From Alkalicoccus daliensis (lineage in GTDB: Bacteria; Bacillota; Bacilli; Bacillales; Salisediminibacteriaceae): 64,000 nucleotides of DNA. The notes under the pieces are model-generated. The model ran no database searches, was not told the DNA's origin, and saw only the letters and a list, made by a program, of their open reading frames with translations. The first letter of the stretch is position 1. The number at the start of each line of letters is the position of its first letter. Position numbers and translations under genes: made by a program. Below are positions 39,867 through 48,980 of this stretch, piece after piece. The DNA is taken from assembly GCF_900103955.1 (NCBI RefSeq), contig NZ_FNIL01000013.1, forward strand, positions 25,382 to 89,381, given 5' to 3'.

Positions 39867-40366
39867 TCTCGATGATTGCAGCGATGGATCAAAACAGAGT
39901 GATTGGAAAGGATGGAGGTATGCCCTGGCATCTGCCGGGGGATCTTCGGTTTTTCAAGCAGACTACCATGGGGAAAACGGTCGTGATGGGAAGAAAAACT
40001 TATGAATCAATCGGAAAGCCTCTTCCTGGAAGAAAGAATGTAGTACTTACCTCAAATAAAGAGTTTTATGAAGAAGGAATTTATGCAGTTCATGAACCTG
40101 AAGAGATTCGGGCGATGGCTTCGGAAGAGGAGGAGCTTGTGATCATGGGCGGAGCAGCGCTTTATGAAATTTTCATGGAAGATGCTTCCCGGTTATACAT
40201 CACTCATATTGATGCTTCCTTTGAAGGCGATACTTACTTTCCTGTTATTAATAACAGTGATTGGGAAATCGTCGAAGCAGTGACAGGGCAGTTAGATGAA
40301 AAAAATGTATATCCGCATGTTTTTCAAACCATGGAACGCGTTGTTGATTCGCAGGTAAATATATGA
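39863..40366 (+). CDS. dfrA: Dihydrofolate reductase
   Basis: A 167-residue [36 protein letters not shown] with the catalytic acid Asp, [18 protein letters not shown] (NADPH site), and [10 protein letters not shown]. It regenerates tetrahydrofolate used by ThyA. Its start overlaps the thyA stop, so expression is coupled. Confidence 0.97.
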   Translation: MISMIAAMDQNRVIGKDGGMPWHLPGDLRFFKQTTMGKTVVMGRKTYESIGKPLPGRKNVVLTSNKEFYEEGIYAVHEPEEIRAMASEEEELVIMGGAALYEIFMEDASRLYITHIDASFEGDTYFPVINNSDWEIVEAVTGQLDEKNVYPHVFQTMERVVDSQVNI

Positions 40367-40414
40367 TATATTTCTAAAGTTGAAATTAATATGTTTGGAA
40401 ATACCTCATGCAAA

Positions 40415-40584
40415 TGAGGTAGAGGAGCAGAAACGATAAGTACTGTTTGGGAGCTTGGACAAAGCTGTGAAAAAGCAGGAAAGGCAATTCTGCCGAAGTC
40501 TCTTATGGTGTCCGGATAAGAGAGCTGGGGCTTTACTGAATAAGTAAAGCACTGTCACGGGTGTTTCCGTGGAGAGCTGCCGCG
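40415..40584 (+). promoter_or_regulatory. Lysine riboswitch (L-box) aptamer
   Basis: P1 strands GGTAG (40418-40422) and CTGCC (40577-40581). In order: AGAGGAGC, AAGTA, GGAAAGG (40478-40484), GCCGAAG (40492-40498), GCTGGG, ACTGTC and GGAGAGC, the conserved L-box core. An upstream hairpin ACCTCAT-GCAA-ATGAGGT (40403-40420) overlaps the 5' strand of P1 and would compete with it. Confidence 0.92.
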
Positions 40585-40613
40585 AAGGCAATGAGGGATC
40601 AGCTGCTTATCAA

Positions 40614-40642
40614 GGCAGGGGTGAGCCCCCTGTCTTTTTTTT
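40614..40642 (+). terminator. L-box-controlled terminator
   Basis: GGCAGGGG and CCCCCTGTC form the stem, followed by eight T residues, about 27 bases before the start codon. Confidence 0.9.
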
Positions 40643-40668
40643 GCGCGAAAATTGAAAGGAGATGTATC

Positions 40669-42234
40669 ATGGATCACGGAATTTTATCCCTGCTCCCACC
40701 AGTGCTGGCGCTTATTCTCGTACTGATTACAAAAAGGGTTTTGCTGTCGCTCGGGGTAGGGATTATTGTTGGCGCACTTATGGTGCACCAGACAGAAGAC
40801 ATGTTTGTAAACGCAGCGATCACAGACATTTTATCTACTGTAATAAATATTTTTATCACAGAAGATGGAGTGAATACCTGGGAATTTTATATTATATTAT
40901 TTCTTTTCCTGCTCGGTATGATTGCAGCGTTAATTACGATTACCGGAGGAGGACGTGCTTTCGGAGAATGGGCGCTGACTAAAGTTAAGACACGCACAGG
41001 AGCACAGTTTGTGGCTGCATTCTTAGGTGTTATTATATTTATTGATGATTATTTTAACAGCTTAACAGTTGGTAATGTAAGCAGACCGTTGACGGATAGG
41101 CACAAAATTTCCCGAGCGAAGCTTGCTTACGTAGTCGATTCTACGGCAGCTCCAATGTGTGTTATCTCGCCAATTTCAAGCTGGGGTGCTTATATAATAA
41201 CAATTATAGGAGGCATTCTCACTACACACGGTGTCATGGAATATGGCTCACTGCAGGCGTTTCTTATGATAGCGCCTATGAACTTCTACGCAGTATTTGC
41301 AGTGATTGCAGTATTCGCAGTAGCATACTGGAAACTGGATATTGGACCAATGCGTGCACATGAACTGCGTGCTGTTGATACCGGAGAGCTGCTGGATCGC
41401 TCGAGAGGAGCTGTTCCTGGAGAAAATGAAGAAGCAGTTCCTCAGGCAGAAGGTAAAGTAGTGGATTTACTAATTCCTATTTTAACGCTGATCATTGCTA
41501 CAGTATTCTTTATGGTGCTTACCGGCATCCAGGCGGTGGAAGGAAATGCAGATCTTCTGGCAATATTTGAAAATACAGATGTTGCTGCAGCGCTGCTGTA
41601 TGGAGGGCTAGTAAGTTTTGCAGTAGCAGTTATTCTGGCGTTTGTAAGAAAAGTTGAAGTGAAATTTATCGGTTTAGGTTTATGGAGCGGGATTAAATCG
41701 ATGCTCCCGGCTGTATATATTTTAATTTTTGCATGGACGATTATTGAAGTAATTGATGCCCTCGGTACAGGAGAATATCTTGCGAGTCAGGTAGACACTT
41801 TTATACCAGTGGCGCTGCTCCCCGCACTTCTGTTCCTTGTGGCTGGTTTTATGGCATTCAGTACAGGAACATCCTGGGGAACGTTTGCAATCATGCTGCC
41901 GATTGCAGGGGATATTGCTGCGGCGACTGATATTGCTATGATGCTGCCTGTACTTGCAGCTGTTCTCGCAGGATCCATTTTTGGAGATCACTGTTCACCT
42001 ATCTCTGATACAACAATTCTATCCTCTGCCGGAGCTGGCAGCCATCACATAGATCACGTGCTGACCCAGCTGCCATATGCAATGATGATAGGCTTTACGG
42101 CGACAGTATCTTTCCTGATTTTAGGACTTACTGGAAGCACCCTGCTTGGCTTAGCAGCCGGAATCGTGACTTTAGCTGCTGTTCTTTTCTGTATCCGACT
42201 CTATACCCAGAAACAGCCTGAAGCAGCTTTATAA
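40669..42234 (+). CDS. NhaC-type Na+-coupled antiporter, probable lysine transporter (LysW-like)
   Basis: A 521-residue polytopic membrane protein of the NhaC/ion-transporter superfamily: about eleven to twelve membrane segments, FIDDYFNSLTVGNVSRPLTDR, SWGAYIITIIGG, FSTGTSWGTFAIMLPIAGDI and IFGDHCSPISDTTILSSAGAG. It starts at ATG 40669 behind GAAAGGAGATG; an earlier in-frame ATG lies inside the riboswitch. Family members under a lysine riboswitch were assigned as lysine transporters (LysW) by comparative genomics. Without that control it would be called a Na+/H+ antiporter. The riboswitch is strong evidence for lysine, though counter-ion is unknown. Confidence 0.9.
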   Translation: MDHGILSLLPPVLALILVLITKRVLLSLGVGIIVGALMVHQTEDMFVNAAITDILSTVINIFITEDGVNTWEFYIILFLFLLGMIAALITITGGGRAFGEWALTKVKTRTGAQFVAAFLGVIIFIDDYFNSLTVGNVSRPLTDRHKISRAKLAYVVDSTAAPMCVISPISSWGAYIITIIGGILTTHGVMEYGSLQAFLMIAPMNFYAVFAVIAVFAVAYWKLDIGPMRAHELRAVDTGELLDRSRGAVPGENEEAVPQAEGKVVDLLIPILTLIIATVFFMVLTGIQAVEGNADLLAIFENTDVAAALLYGGLVSFAVAVILAFVRKVEVKFIGLGLWSGIKSMLPAVYILIFAWTIIEVIDALGTGEYLASQVDTFIPVALLPALLFLVAGFMAFSTGTSWGTFAIMLPIAGDIAAATDIAMMLPVLAAVLAGSIFGDHCSPISDTTILSSAGAGSHHIDHVLTQLPYAMMIGFTATVSFLILGLTGSTLLGLAAGIVTLAAVLFCIRLYTQKQPEAAL

Positions 42235-42238
42235 TTAA

Positions 42239-42276
42239 AGCCCTCTCCATCTCACAAGTTGGAGAGGGCTTTTTTA
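42239..42276 (+). terminator. Terminator after the NhaC-type gene
   Basis: GCCCTCTCCA/TGGAGAGGGC perfect stem then six T residues. Confidence 0.92.
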
Positions 42277-42416
42277 TACTATGGTGCATATATTATGAAA
42301 CAAAAGTAATTTTATTTTTAATGAACATTTATTTATTTGCTGAAAAAGCTGGGAAAAGCCTATTCCGATAAGGGATTTTTCAATTTTCTGCTTACAATAA
42401 ATATTCAGAAAAGTCT

Positions 42417-42445
42417 TTGACATTTTTATAGCTAATAATTATAAT
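42417..42445 (+). promoter_or_regulatory. Exact-consensus sigma-A promoter
   Basis: TTGACA (42417-42422), 17-base spacer, TATAAT (42440-42445): a perfect consensus. It drives the SNF transporter gene after a leader of about 115 bases in which no riboswitch was recognised. The 140 bases before it are AT-rich and hold nothing else visible. Confidence 0.85.
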
Positions 42446-42568
42446 GAAATAGCAAAGCATTGGATATTGAAATATCAGGAACAATTCAAGGAGGGATGAT
42501 GCAGGGGGGACATCGTACTTATTTCATGCTTATAAAAATCAATAAAGAGAAATGGAGGGAGTTTACTT

Positions 42569-43921
42569 ATGGTTAATAATACGAGAGAACAATTTGCAAC
42601 AAAACTAGGTTTTATTCTGGCAGCGGTAGGTTCTGCAGTCGGACTCGGAAATATCTGGCGCTTCTCCTACGTTACTGGAGAAAGCGGGGGTGCGGCCTTC
42701 TTACTTATTTATGTATTATGTATTTTTCTTATCGGTCTTCCCGTACTCCTTGCTGAATTTTCTGTCGGCCGGCGCGGCCAGTCGGATGTTGTAGGATCTT
42801 TTAATAATATTACTCCCGGCAAACCATGGGTCATCGGTGGTATTCTCGGAGTAATTACTTCTTTCCTGATTTTATCCTTTTACGGCGTTATTGCCGGATG
42901 GGTTGTTTACTACTTCTTTGCTTATCTAACTGGACAGACGGGTGGAGTAGGCGAAGGAGAATATGCAGATTTCTTTCTTAATTTTATCGGTGGCACAGCA
43001 GGACCGGTAATCTGGCAGGTTATTTTTATGGCAATTGTACTCGGTATTGTATTCTTTGGAGTGAAAAAAGGGATCGAATTATCCAACCGTATCTTTATGC
43101 CTTTATTAGCAGTTATCCTTCTTTTCCTTGCAGGTTACAGTCTGACACTTGATGGCGCTGGTGAAGGTCTTGCCTTCTTGTTTACACCGGACTGGTCGGC
43201 CTTCGGAAATACAGATGTATATGCATCGGCAGTAGGTCAAGCTTTCTTTACCCTTTCTTTAGGTATGGGGGCGATGATTACTTACGCAAGCTATCTGCCA
43301 AAAGATGTGAAACTTCCAAGTGCCGCAGGAAGTGTAGTAACTCTTGATACATTGTTTGCAATAATTGCAGGTATTATGATTTTCCCAGCTGTATTCACCT
43401 TCGCGAACGTAGAGCCGGATGCAGGCCCGGGTCTTATCTTTATCGTACTTCCGGAAGTGTTTAACCAAATGGGAGCGGGTGGAACAGTCTTTGCTGTCTT
43501 CTTCTTCTTCCTGGTAGCTATTGCAGCATTATCTTCTGCCATTTCACTGCTGGAAGTAAGTGTGTCTTATGTGATGCGCCAGTTTAATTGGAATCGTAGA
43601 AAAGCGACGCTTGCTGCGGGTATCGCAGTTACCATTTTCGGTATTCCTTCTGCACTCAGCCAGGGCGGACCGCTGGAAACTACTTTCTTCGGACTTTCGT
43701 TCCTTGATTTAGTAGACGTTATTACAGACCGCTATACGCTGCCGCTTGCAGGGTTGATTGTAGCATTGTTTGTAGGGTGGGGCTGGAATAAAGTAGATGC
43801 TCTGAAAGAAACCGGGCTTACGGATTCTGTCATTGGTACTTTATGGCTGTGGTTTATCCGCATCATTGCACCACTCGGTATTCTTTGGATTCTTATCCAG
43901 AACATCTTCCTGTTATTTTAA
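42569..43921 (+). CDS. SNF (NSS) family Na+-dependent transporter
   Basis: A 450-residue Na+-coupled symporter of the neurotransmitter:sodium symporter family, like B. subtilis YocR/YhdH. TM1 has AAVGSAVGLGNIWRFSYVTGESGGAAFLLIY, the family's Na+-binding unwound helix; TM6 to TM8 include FFTLSLGMGAMITYASYL and FLVAIAALSSAISLLEVSVSY. Eleven to twelve segments. Substrate is probably an amino acid, unspecified. GGAGGGAG precedes ATG. Confidence 0.93.
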   Translation: MVNNTREQFATKLGFILAAVGSAVGLGNIWRFSYVTGESGGAAFLLIYVLCIFLIGLPVLLAEFSVGRRGQSDVVGSFNNITPGKPWVIGGILGVITSFLILSFYGVIAGWVVYYFFAYLTGQTGGVGEGEYADFFLNFIGGTAGPVIWQVIFMAIVLGIVFFGVKKGIELSNRIFMPLLAVILLFLAGYSLTLDGAGEGLAFLFTPDWSAFGNTDVYASAVGQAFFTLSLGMGAMITYASYLPKDVKLPSAAGSVVTLDTLFAIIAGIMIFPAVFTFANVEPDAGPGLIFIVLPEVFNQMGAGGTVFAVFFFFLVAIAALSSAISLLEVSVSYVMRQFNWNRRKATLAAGIAVTIFGIPSALSQGGPLETTFFGLSFLDLVDVITDRYTLPLAGLIVALFVGWGWNKVDALKETGLTDSVIGTLWLWFIRIIAPLGILWILIQNIFLLF

Positions 43922-43953
43922 TTAATGGGAAATGATTATAAAGAAGCTGATAA

Positions 43954-43984
43954 AAGCTGCTGTCCTTTTGGGCAGCAGCTTTTC
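43954..43984 (+). terminator. Terminator after the SNF transporter gene
   Basis: AAAAGCTGCTG and CAGCAGCTTTT stem. Confidence 0.8.
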
Positions 43985-44205
43985 AGGTGGTTTTCAAAGT
44001 AAGGTATTTTTATATTTAAAATTTGCTAAGTATAAAATTCTCCTCCGCTTGCCGGAAGAAGCCTGCCTGCTCGTCTTCGGCTGTTTCCCTTTTTGCGGAT
44101 AGGTGACATGATTTACCGGACACAGTGAAGAATAGTTTTGTATGGAAGAAAGCATGAGGGAAACCAGCTGATAATCTTGACTGGGAAATGAAATTTATCA
44201 TGACA
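43985..44205. other. Gene-free stretch between the SNF gene and lipA
   Basis: About 220 bases with no supportable gene, repeat or promoter on either strand. Confidence 0.4.
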
Positions 44206-44209
44206 ACAA

Positions 44210-44248
44210 AAAGACCAGAAGCAAAATATTATTTTCCTTCTGGTCAAG
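44210..44248 (-). terminator. Terminator of lipA
   Basis: On the minus strand GACCAGAAG and CTTCTGGTC form a stem with an AT-rich loop, followed by five T residues. Confidence 0.75.
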
Positions 44249-44282
44249 TTTATGTGTTTTTATGGATATTTAAAAAGATATA

Positions 44283-45167
44283 TTAAGCGTTCGCTTTCGC
44301 GGCATTTACCTGTTCATCTGCATGATAGGAAGAGCGTACAAGTGGACCAGCCTCGCAATGCTTAAATCCTTTAGAAAGGGCGATTTCTTTCAGCTCTGCG
44401 AACTCTTCCGGCGTCCAGTATTTTTTAATCTTCAAGTGAGATTTAGAAGGCTGCAGATACTGGCCGATCGTCATAATATCTACATCTACGGAACGAAGGT
44501 CATCCATTACTTCAATAATTTCTTCCTTGGTTTCTCCAAGGCCGATCATCAAGCTTGATTTCGTCGGGATCTCAGGGTTTAATTCTTTGGAAGTTTTTAG
44601 TACACCCAGTGTTCGATCATAGGTTGCTCTCGCGCGTACACGTTTCGTCAGGCTGCGGACAGTTTCGATATTATGGTTGAAAATGTCGGGCTTCGCATCA
44701 ATAAGCGTTTTTACATTTTCTTCTTTGCCGCCCATGTCGGAAGGAAGAACTTCGATACTGGTGCCAGGATTCATTTTACGAACCTGCCGCACCGTCTCAG
44801 CAAATACAGCTGCCCCGCCGTCCCGCAGATCATCTCTGGCGACTGCGGTGATTACTACATGTTTTAAACCCATTACCTGTACGGATTCAGCAACCCGTTC
44901 AGGCTCGTCCCAGTCCAGTTCATTCGGCAGTCCGGTCTTTACTGCACAGAACCGGCACGCACGCGTACACACATCTCCAAGAATCATAAATGTCGCAGTT
45001 TTTCTTTCGGCCCAGCATTCATGTATGTTTGGACATTTTGCTTCTTCACAAACAGTGTGCAGGCGTTTCTCTCTCATTAATTTCTTTAATCCTTTATAGG
45101 AATCATTTGTATTGAGCTTAATTTTCAGCCATTCGGGCTTACGGAGATATTCTTCCTGCTTCGCCAC
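44283..45167 (-). CDS. lipA: Lipoyl synthase
   Basis: A 294-residue radical-SAM enzyme that inserts two sulfurs into octanoyl-carrier protein. The auxiliary cluster cysteines are Cys40, Cys45 and Cys51 ([12 protein letters not shown]); the radical-SAM CxxxCxxC is Cys67, Cys71, Cys74 in [13 protein letters not shown]. The C-terminal [13 protein letters not shown] carries the conserved RSSYHA. Start is GTG 45167 with an AAGGGGTG site. In Bacillus the octanoyl group is first put on GcvH, encoded elsewhere in this window. Confidence 0.97.
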   Translation of the reverse strand: MAKQEEYLRKPEWLKIKLNTNDSYKGLKKLMREKRLHTVCEEAKCPNIHECWAERKTATFMILGDVCTRACRFCAVKTGLPNELDWDEPERVAESVQVMGLKHVVITAVARDDLRDGGAAVFAETVRQVRKMNPGTSIEVLPSDMGGKEENVKTLIDAKPDIFNHNIETVRSLTKRVRARATYDRTLGVLKTSKELNPEIPTKSSLMIGLGETKEEIIEVMDDLRSVDVDIMTIGQYLQPSKSHLKIKKYWTPEEFAELKEIALSKGFKHCEAGPLVRSSYHADEQVNAAKANA

Positions 45168-45396
45168 GAGCGCTCACACCCCTTCATTTTCTGAAATATC
45201 TTAATGGTCAATTTGTTTACTACTTTACCATAATATTAAGCTTTACTCAAAGGACTCAGTATAATATGAAAGTGTTTTTTCAAGAAGGAGATGAACTTCT
45301 ATAAATTCATACATAATAAGACTCTTAAAAGATACTGCTATTGAAATTATTTGGATAATCGGGCAAGATAGAGTATAAGAAGGCAGGTGGAGACGG

Positions 45397-45756
45397 ATGA
45401 TTCAAATTCAGGGCAACACGTATGAAGTTGTAGAAGATGTACGGAATGGGTGGTCAGAAGAAGCTTTTAAAGAGCGTTACAGCGATATATTGAATAAATA
45501 CGATTATATAGTAGGGGACTGGGGTTATGAACAGCTCCGTTTAAAAGGATTTTTTGATAATAAACACCGGAAGTCATCAGCAGACGCAAAGATAGGCTTT
45601 CTGCATGAATATTTGTATGAGTACTGTAATTTCGGATGTGCGTATTTTGTAGTAAAAAAAGTAAAAGAGCCTAAAGAGCTGAAAGAATACAAAGAAGAAA
45701 ACTCTGCACCTGAAGAAGTATCTTCAGAAGAAAAAAATTCCGAACAGGAAGCTTAA
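45397..45756 (+). CDS. yutD: YutD family protein
   Basis: A 119-residue protein; NTYEVVEDVRNGWSEEAFKERYSDIL and DYIVGDWGYEQLRLKGFFDN identify the YutD (DUF1027) family of unknown function. The last 30 residues are an acidic, low-complexity tail (EENSAPEEVSSEEKNSEQEA). The neighbour lipA is also next to yutD in Bacillus. AGGTGGAG precedes ATG. Confidence 0.9.
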   Translation: MIQIQGNTYEVVEDVRNGWSEEAFKERYSDILNKYDYIVGDWGYEQLRLKGFFDNKHRKSSADAKIGFLHEYLYEYCNFGCAYFVVKKVKEPKELKEYKEENSAPEEVSSEEKNSEQEA

Positions 45757-45759
45757 AAA

Positions 45760-45799
45760 AACTGCGTGAAGAGAAATTTTTCTTCACGCAGTTTTTTTA
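45760..45799 (+). terminator. Terminator after yutD
   Basis: AAACTGCGTGAAGA and TCTTCACGCAGTTT pair around a short loop, then seven T residues. Confidence 0.92.
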
Positions 45800-46125
45800 G
45801 TTTGCATCGAGAGACAACTTCCGCCATACAGCTTTATTCGAGCAAAGATGACAGCAGGAAGTGGATGAGTCAGTGCAATCCATGTTTAATTTAAATCTCC
45901 ATCCTGTCTGGGGCAACTGTTACTCATTCAAGATTAAAACATGTATAATAAGTATGAATGCTGAAAAGCCGCTGAAAATAATAAACAATACAGCTGATGG
46001 AAATGAGAAAAGAATTCATTTAAAATTCAGGTATTGGATCCAATTTCATAATGCAGTTTTATGGCTGTTTTAACGAATGTCTCAATGATAAATAATAAAG
46101 ACGTTCATATAAAAGGCAGAGATTG
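45800..46125. other. Gene-free stretch after yutD
   Basis: About 325 bases without a supportable gene. Short frames exist but lack ribosome-binding sites and protein-like sequence. Confidence 0.4.
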
Positions 46126-46252
46126 AAACGTAAGACGACGACTCCGATGGGTGAAAGTGAAGTCTGAAAATCCATTTTGACAGCGCATAGCGGTAGAGAA
46201 ATTAGTTGAAGACGAGCCCCACGGAAAGCTTCCGGCTGAAGTGGAAGTCATT
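46126..46252 (+). repeat. Divergent relative (G) of the modular repeat
   Basis: GAAAATCCATTTTG, AAATTAGTTGAAGACGAGCCC and GGAAAGCTTCCGGCTGAAG align with the matching blocks of copy A (GAGAATCCATTTTG, AAATTAGTCGAGAACAAGCCC, GGTAAGCTTCTCCGAAAG). ACTCC near its left end can pair with GGAAGT near its right end. This version resembles a common intergenic repeat of Bacillus genomes, as far as I recall. It lies about 90 bases before yutE in the same orientation. Confidence 0.6.
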
Positions 46253-46343
46253 CTCATTGTTCGGAAATAACACTACGACATCGACTTATGAAATTCATTC
46301 ATTGATGATGGGAGTAATAATATTTATAAAAAGGGAGGCCGCC

Positions 46344-46802
46344 ATGTATTTTGTAGACCGTACACTAATTGAAGAAAGACTGAGCTATATAGAACGTCTT
46401 TTGAACAATATTGAAATGAGTTCAGATAAAAGTGACTGCATTTCAGTACTCGCACAGGAACGGATCTTTCATATGCTGATTGAAGCGATGATGGATGTAG
46501 GAAACCAAATGATTGATGGTTTCATCATGCGGGATCCGGGAAGCTTTGAAGATATAGTGGCAATTCTTGTAGATGAAAAAGTAATCACTGCATCAGAAGG
46601 ATCACAGCTTGAAAAACTGCTTCCGCTGCGTAAAGAGCTGCTTCGTAATTATACGAGCTACAACTATCAGGAGCTTACGGCTGCCTATGCAGAGAATGTA
46701 AAGGCAGTTCAATCTTTTCCAAAACGGATCAGAGAATATTTAGCTAATGAACTCGGGCCTGTATCTGCATTTTTACCGGAACAGGAAGAAGGAAAAGAAT
46801 GA
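46344..46802 (+). CDS. yutE: HepT/DUF86-like protein (YutE-like)
   Basis: A 152-residue all-helical protein: MYFVDRTLIEERLSYIERLL, then ALAQERIFHMLIEAMMDVGNQMID-like SVLAQERIFHMLIEAMMDVG, which is the DUF86/HepT core, and LLPLRKELLRNYTSYNYQEL. HepT toxins carry an RX4-6H/YxY motif; here RNYTSYNY lacks the histidine, and no antitoxin (MntA) lies beside it, so a toxin role is doubtful. GGGAGG fixes ATG 46344. It overlaps the next gene by ATGA. Confidence 0.82.
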   Translation: MYFVDRTLIEERLSYIERLLNNIEMSSDKSDCISVLAQERIFHMLIEAMMDVGNQMIDGFIMRDPGSFEDIVAILVDEKVITASEGSQLEKLLPLRKELLRNYTSYNYQELTAAYAENVKAVQSFPKRIREYLANELGPVSAFLPEQEEGKE

Positions 46803-47575
46803 AATCTTATAAAGGGTATCTGCTTGATTTGGATGGCACGATGTATAAAGGAACTGAAAGAATCGACGCAGGAAAGAAATTAGTCGACAGGTTAGCGGAA
46901 GCCGGTATTCCTTACATATTTGTAACAAACAATTCTTCAAAACGGCCGGACCAGGTAGCGGAGAAGCTAAAGCAGATGGAATTGAGAGCTGCAGAACAAA
47001 ATGTTATGACCACGAGCATGGCAGCCGCAAAATATATTCGCCAAACATTCGGCAAAGTAAATGTGTATGTGATCGGGGAGGAGGGACTCCGGGATGCTGT
47101 TGAAGCAGAAGGGCTTTTCTTATCTGAAGAAAGAGCTGACGTGGTAATCGTTGGACTCGACCGGGAAATCACTTATGAGAAACTGGCAAAAGCCTGCTTA
47201 TTTGTAAGAGCAGGTGCTGCATTTCTGTCTACGAATGCGGATAAAGCAATACCCACAGAGCGGGGGCTGCTGCCGGGGAATGGGTCTCTCACTTCTGTAG
47301 TCCGCGTGTCTACAGGAATCGAACCTAAATATATTGGAAAGCCGGAAGCGGTAATTATGGAACAGGCACTTGAGGCACTCGGAACAGCGAAAGAAGATAC
47401 AATTATGGTCGGAGATAATTACGATACAGATATTCAGGCAGGAATACGTGCAGGAATGGATACACTGATGGTATTTACAGGAGTGACTACGAAAGAAGAA
47501 TTAATAAAAGAAGTAAAACAGCCTACGTGGCAAGTAAAAAGCTTGGATGAATGGGAGGTATTTAAAAATGAGTAA
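46799..47575 (+). CDS. yutF: HAD-superfamily phosphatase, NagD type (YutF-like)
   Basis: A 258-residue HAD hydrolase: YLLDLDGTMYKG (catalytic Asp pair), FVTNNSSKRPDQ (motif II), the C2-type cap, GKPEAVIMEQAL with the motif III lysine region, and TIMVGDNYDTDIQAGIRAGM (motif IV). NagD-type enzymes dephosphorylate sugar or nucleotide monophosphates. Coupled to yutE before and the dehydrogenase after it. Confidence 0.93.
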   Translation: MKSYKGYLLDLDGTMYKGTERIDAGKKLVDRLAEAGIPYIFVTNNSSKRPDQVAEKLKQMELRAAEQNVMTTSMAAAKYIRQTFGKVNVYVIGEEGLRDAVEAEGLFLSEERADVVIVGLDREITYEKLAKACLFVRAGAAFLSTNADKAIPTERGLLPGNGSLTSVVRVSTGIEPKYIGKPEAVIMEQALEALGTAKEDTIMVGDNYDTDIQAGIRAGMDTLMVFTGVTTKEELIKEVKQPTWQVKSLDEWEVFKNE

Positions 47576-48533
47576 ACCATATGTGTACGTCACCAGAAAG
47601 CTGCCGGAGGAACTGCTTCACGTATTAAGTCAAACTGCGGAAGTAGAATGCTGGGAAGAGACAGATAAGCCTGTACCAAGAGAAATACTGCTGGAAAAAT
47701 CCCGGAACGCTGATGGGCTGTTGACGATGCTGAGTGATAAAGTAGATAAAGAACTGCTGGAGCAGGCTGCTTCCTTAAAAGTGGTGGCCAATTTAGCTGT
47801 CGGGTATGACAATATTGATTTAGAAGAAGCAGAGACCCGGAATGTGATCGTATGCAACACGCCGGACGTATTAACAGATGCAACCGCTGATCTTGCTTTT
47901 GCACTGCTGATGGCTGCTGCAAGAAGAATTCCGGAAGCAGACCAGTATGTAAAAAAAGATAAATGGCATGGCTGGGCTCCTTTTATGTTTGCCGGGGCAG
48001 ATGTGCATAAGAAAACTTTAGGCATTATCGGTATGGGAAGAATCGGGACCGCGGTAGCTAAGAGAGCTGCTGGATTTGATATGGAAATACTGTATCATAA
48101 CCGCTCCCGTAAAAAGGAAATAGAACAGGACTTGGGTGTTAAGTATGCAGAAAAAAAAGAACTGCTTGAAAAAGCAGATTTTGTATGTGTAGTAGCCCCG
48201 CTGACTACGGAAACAAGAGGGATGATCGGAAAAGGTGAGCTGGAACAAATGAAGAAAAGTGCTTATTTAATTAATGTTTCCCGCGGTCCGGTAGTAGACG
48301 AGAAAGCTTTAATTGAGGCAATGCAGAACGAAGTTATTGCAGGTGCAGGACTGGATGTGTTTGAACAGGAGCCAATACGTGCGGAGCATCCGCTGCTGAA
48401 GTTTCCACAGGTAGTAGCGCTGCCGCATATCGGAAGTGCCACCACAGCGACGAGAGAAGAGATGGCCGAGCTTTGTGCCAGAAATATTGCGGCTGTATTA
48501 AAAGGAGAAAAGGCAGAAACACCTCTAAATTAA
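47568..48533 (+). CDS. D-2-hydroxyacid dehydrogenase (glyoxylate/hydroxypyruvate reductase type)
   Basis: A 321-residue NAD(P)-dependent enzyme. Rossmann motif LGIIGMGRIGTAVAKRA; catalytic Arg in INVSRGPVVDE, Glu in FEQEPIRAEHP and His in ALPHIGSATTATREEM. Resembles GyaR/GhrB enzymes that reduce glyoxylate or hydroxypyruvate. Start is ATG 47568 behind GGGAGG; it overlaps the yutF stop by eight bases. Terminator follows. Confidence 0.93.
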   Translation: MSKPYVYVTRKLPEELLHVLSQTAEVECWEETDKPVPREILLEKSRNADGLLTMLSDKVDKELLEQAASLKVVANLAVGYDNIDLEEAETRNVIVCNTPDVLTDATADLAFALLMAAARRIPEADQYVKKDKWHGWAPFMFAGADVHKKTLGIIGMGRIGTAVAKRAAGFDMEILYHNRSRKKEIEQDLGVKYAEKKELLEKADFVCVVAPLTTETRGMIGKGELEQMKKSAYLINVSRGPVVDEKALIEAMQNEVIAGAGLDVFEQEPIRAEHPLLKFPQVVALPHIGSATTATREEMAELCARNIAAVLKGEKAETPLN

Positions 48534-48570
48534 ATAGGGATAGATTATCGCATGGTTGAAAACTTATAAA

Positions 48571-48603
48571 AAAACTGTCCCGGCTTTATGCCGGGACAGT
48601 TTT
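48571..48603. terminator. Bidirectional terminator
   Basis: AAAACTGTCCCGGC and GCCGGGACAGTTTT, a 14-bp perfect stem with A and T runs, serving the dehydrogenase gene and yutI. Confidence 0.93.
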
Positions 48604-48616
48604 GGAATGACGCTAT

Positions 48617-48853
48617 TTAAAATACCTGTTCTAACTCGGTAAAGCCGGGAACTTCTTCAAGAAGTGCACGCTCGATACCAGCCTTCAATGTGATAGTAGA
48701 ACTTGGGCAGGAGCCGCAGGCACCCATAAGACGAACTTTAACAACACCGTCTTCGATGTCCACTAGTTCTACGTCTCCTCCATCACGAAGTAGAAACGGG
48801 CGTAATTTATCCAGCACTTCTTGTACTTGAGCTTCCATAGTTTGTGTAGTCAT
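48617..48853 (-). CDS. yutI: NifU-like Fe-S scaffold/carrier (YutI)
   Basis: A 78-residue NifU C-terminal-type domain: [21 protein letters not shown] and [20 protein letters not shown] with the CxxC that binds a [4Fe-4S] cluster. It can hand clusters to targets. Start is ATG 48853 behind GGAGTG; an in-frame GTG nine bases earlier overlaps that site. Confidence 0.95.
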   Translation of the reverse strand: MTTQTMEAQVQEVLDKLRPFLLRDGGDVELVDIEDGVVKVRLMGACGSCPSSTITLKAGIERALLEEVPGFTELEQVF

Positions 48854-48980
48854 TGCACACACTCCTTTCCTTTGATCCTATTATAGTATTGATAGAGAAA
48901 AAAATCTATGTATGAGACTTAATTATTTTTAAGCATTTATTTTCGTGCTAAAATTAATGAACAAGAAAGGCGTGATCCCA

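Noticed and set aside
40561..40668. Upstream start for the NhaC-type gene
   Set aside because: These codons lie in the riboswitch and its terminator; ATG 40669 has a strong ribosome-binding site and a normal N-terminus.
45861..46073. 70-codon frame after yutD
   Set aside because: No ribosome-binding site, unlikely composition, and no family resemblance.
46206..46343. Upstream start for yutE
   Set aside because: The extension overlaps repeat relative G; GGGAGG directs ATG 46344.
46344..46802. HepT toxin of a toxin-antitoxin pair
   Set aside because: No MntA-type nucleotidyltransferase beside it, the histidine of the RX4-6H/YxY motif is missing, and it is coupled to a housekeeping HAD gene.
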